A stretch of DNA of 6,689 bases from Anaerolineales bacterium UBA6128 (GTDB lineage Bacteria > Chloroflexota > Anaerolineae > UBA1429), in the NCBI GenBank assembly GCA_002423325.1, contig DIVQ01000066.1:1-6689 (forward strand). Reading direction: 5' to 3'. A program made the position numbers and the translations under genes. Positions 6,365-6,689 of this stretch are shown piece by piece (position 1 is the stretch's first letter; every line of letters starts with the position of its first letter). Below the pieces are notes generated by a model, which did not search any database, was not told where the DNA came from, and was given only the letters and a program-made list of their open reading frames with translations.

Positions 6365-6465
6365 ATCACACCTCCGGACAAGATTCGCACCCAATATCAT
6401 ACTGCCAGAGTGTACAGATCTGATGAAGAAACGATCCAGAAACGGTCAAGGTAGAATCTTGAAGA

Positions 6466-6481
6466 ATGGCCCTTGGGCCAT
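6466..6481. repeat. 16-base perfect palindrome in the probable leader of the membrane-protein gene
   Basis: ATGGCCC and GGGCCAT flank two bases; in RNA this folds as six pairs closing a four-base loop. On the minus strand it would lie about 100 bases upstream of the membrane-protein start, next to the hairpin at 6493-6509. The two together make a tandem-hairpin leader. I do not recognise it as a known riboswitch. It could instead be a protein binding site in DNA. Confidence 0.5.
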
Positions 6482-6492
6482 CTCAGGCACCG

Positions 6493-6518
6493 GGGCAAGC
6501 GCCTTGCCCGACCTTTTT
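6493..6518 (+). terminator. Terminator-like hairpin with T-run, plus strand
   Basis: GGGCAAG (6493-6499) and CTTGCCC (6503-6509) form a seven-pair, mostly GC stem with a three-base loop, followed after GACC by five T (6514-6518). This reads as a Rho-independent terminator only on the plus strand. It would stop plus-strand transcription coming from the left before the tRNA promoter. There is no obvious plus-strand gene just upstream, so it may end read-through from the winged-helix gene or an unseen small RNA. On the minus strand the same hairpin would be part of a leader. Confidence 0.45.
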
Positions 6519-6571
6519 CAGTCCCTCTGCGCGGCGGGCGATGGACCCCCAGCACCGGACGTTCGCCGCAC

Positions 6572-6601
6572 AGCATATCGCAGCCAGGGCGCACCTGTCA
6601 A
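6572..6601 (-). promoter_or_regulatory. Candidate sigma-70-type promoter for the membrane-protein gene
   Basis: On the minus strand a perfect TTGACA (6596-6601) is followed after 18 bases by TATGCT (6572-6577). Transcription from here would give a leader of about 200 bases before the ATG at 6364. The -10 region shares GCTGCGATAT followed by A/G and CT with the promoter of the flavoprotein cluster. A closer -10-like TATGAT (6396-6401) exists but has no acceptable -35 box. The promoter is divergent from that of the tRNA, with 26 bases between the two -35 boxes. Confidence 0.5.
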
Positions 6602-6627
6602 CTGCCCCGCGCAAGGACACGCGTGGT

Positions 6628-6655
6628 TTGACAAGCCGCCGGTTTTGGTTACAAT
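6628..6655 (+). promoter_or_regulatory. Promoter of the tRNA gene
   Basis: A perfect TTGACA (6628-6633) and TACAAT (6650-6655, one mismatch) are 16 bases apart. The expected start near 6662 is only about four bases before the first base of the mature tRNA at 6666, leaving almost no 5' leader for RNase P to remove. Confidence 0.75.
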
Positions 6656-6665
6656 GTCGGTCGCT

Positions 6666-6689
6666 GGGCCGCTAGCTCAACTGGCAGAG
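6666..6689 (+). tRNA. 5' end of a tRNA gene, cut by the window edge
   Basis: The sequence fits tRNA positions 1 to about 24: a seven-base acceptor strand GGGCCGC (6666-6672), T8-A9, and a D-arm starting GCTC (6675-6678) with a loop containing AACTGGCA and the returning GAG at the edge. A strong promoter stands directly upstream. The anticodon is outside the window, so the amino acid cannot be given. Confidence 0.85.

Noticed and set aside
6397..6594. Minus-strand open frame of 65 codons upstream of the membrane protein
   Set aside because: GTG start without a ribosome binding site, Arg-rich translation without features, overlapping the hairpins and leader; probably non-coding.
1..6689. CRISPR arrays, insertion sequences, phage genes or a defence system
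   Set aside because: No direct-repeat arrays, transposase or integrase motifs, or nuclease genes were seen; the window looks like ordinary metabolic chromosome.

Overview
The window is GC-rich bacterial chromosome. Its gene content (nickel-pincer lactate racemase homologue, GlcD-type flavoprotein, class III aminotransferase, winged-helix AlkZ-type protein) and consensus-like sigma-70 promoters would fit a Chloroflexota-like or other GC-rich heterotrophic bacterium. That placement is only a guess, because nothing here is a phylogenetic marker.

Layout. Positions 1-4617 hold a leftward (minus-strand) cluster. In transcription order it is: a near-perfect promoter (4589-4617); an FAD-linked D-lactate/2-hydroxyacid dehydrogenase (4539-3157); a 21-codon ORF starting directly after that gene's stop (3156-3091, uncertain); a LarA-type lactate racemase (3083-1779); an alanine racemase overlapping larA by 11 bases (1789-608); then, after a 206-base gap with its own promoter, a class III aminotransferase cut by the window edge (401-1). 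To the right, on the plus strand, is a single winged-helix protein of the AlkZ/YcaQ-related family (4776-5939). It converges, with only 26 bases between stops, on a small minus-strand membrane protein with two predicted helices (6364-5966). The remaining 301 bases hold a candidate minus-strand promoter with a long structured leader for that membrane protein, a plus-strand terminator-like hairpin, and a strong plus-strand promoter. That promoter reads straight into a tRNA gene cut off by the right edge (6666-6689).

How the genes may work together. LarA homologues interconvert the enantiomers of lactate or related 2-hydroxyacids. The GlcD-family flavoprotein would oxidise the D-enantiomer to the 2-oxoacid (pyruvate from D-lactate). 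The aminotransferase could turn a 2-oxoacid into an amino acid, and Alr converts L-alanine to D-alanine. Read this way, the cluster links lactate use to alanine and D-alanine supply, with two unrelated racemases (nickel pincer and PLP) translated from overlapping frames. The gene families are well supported. The connected pathway, and lactate as the true substrate, are inference. The genes that make the LarA nickel cofactor (larB, larC, larE) are not in the window.
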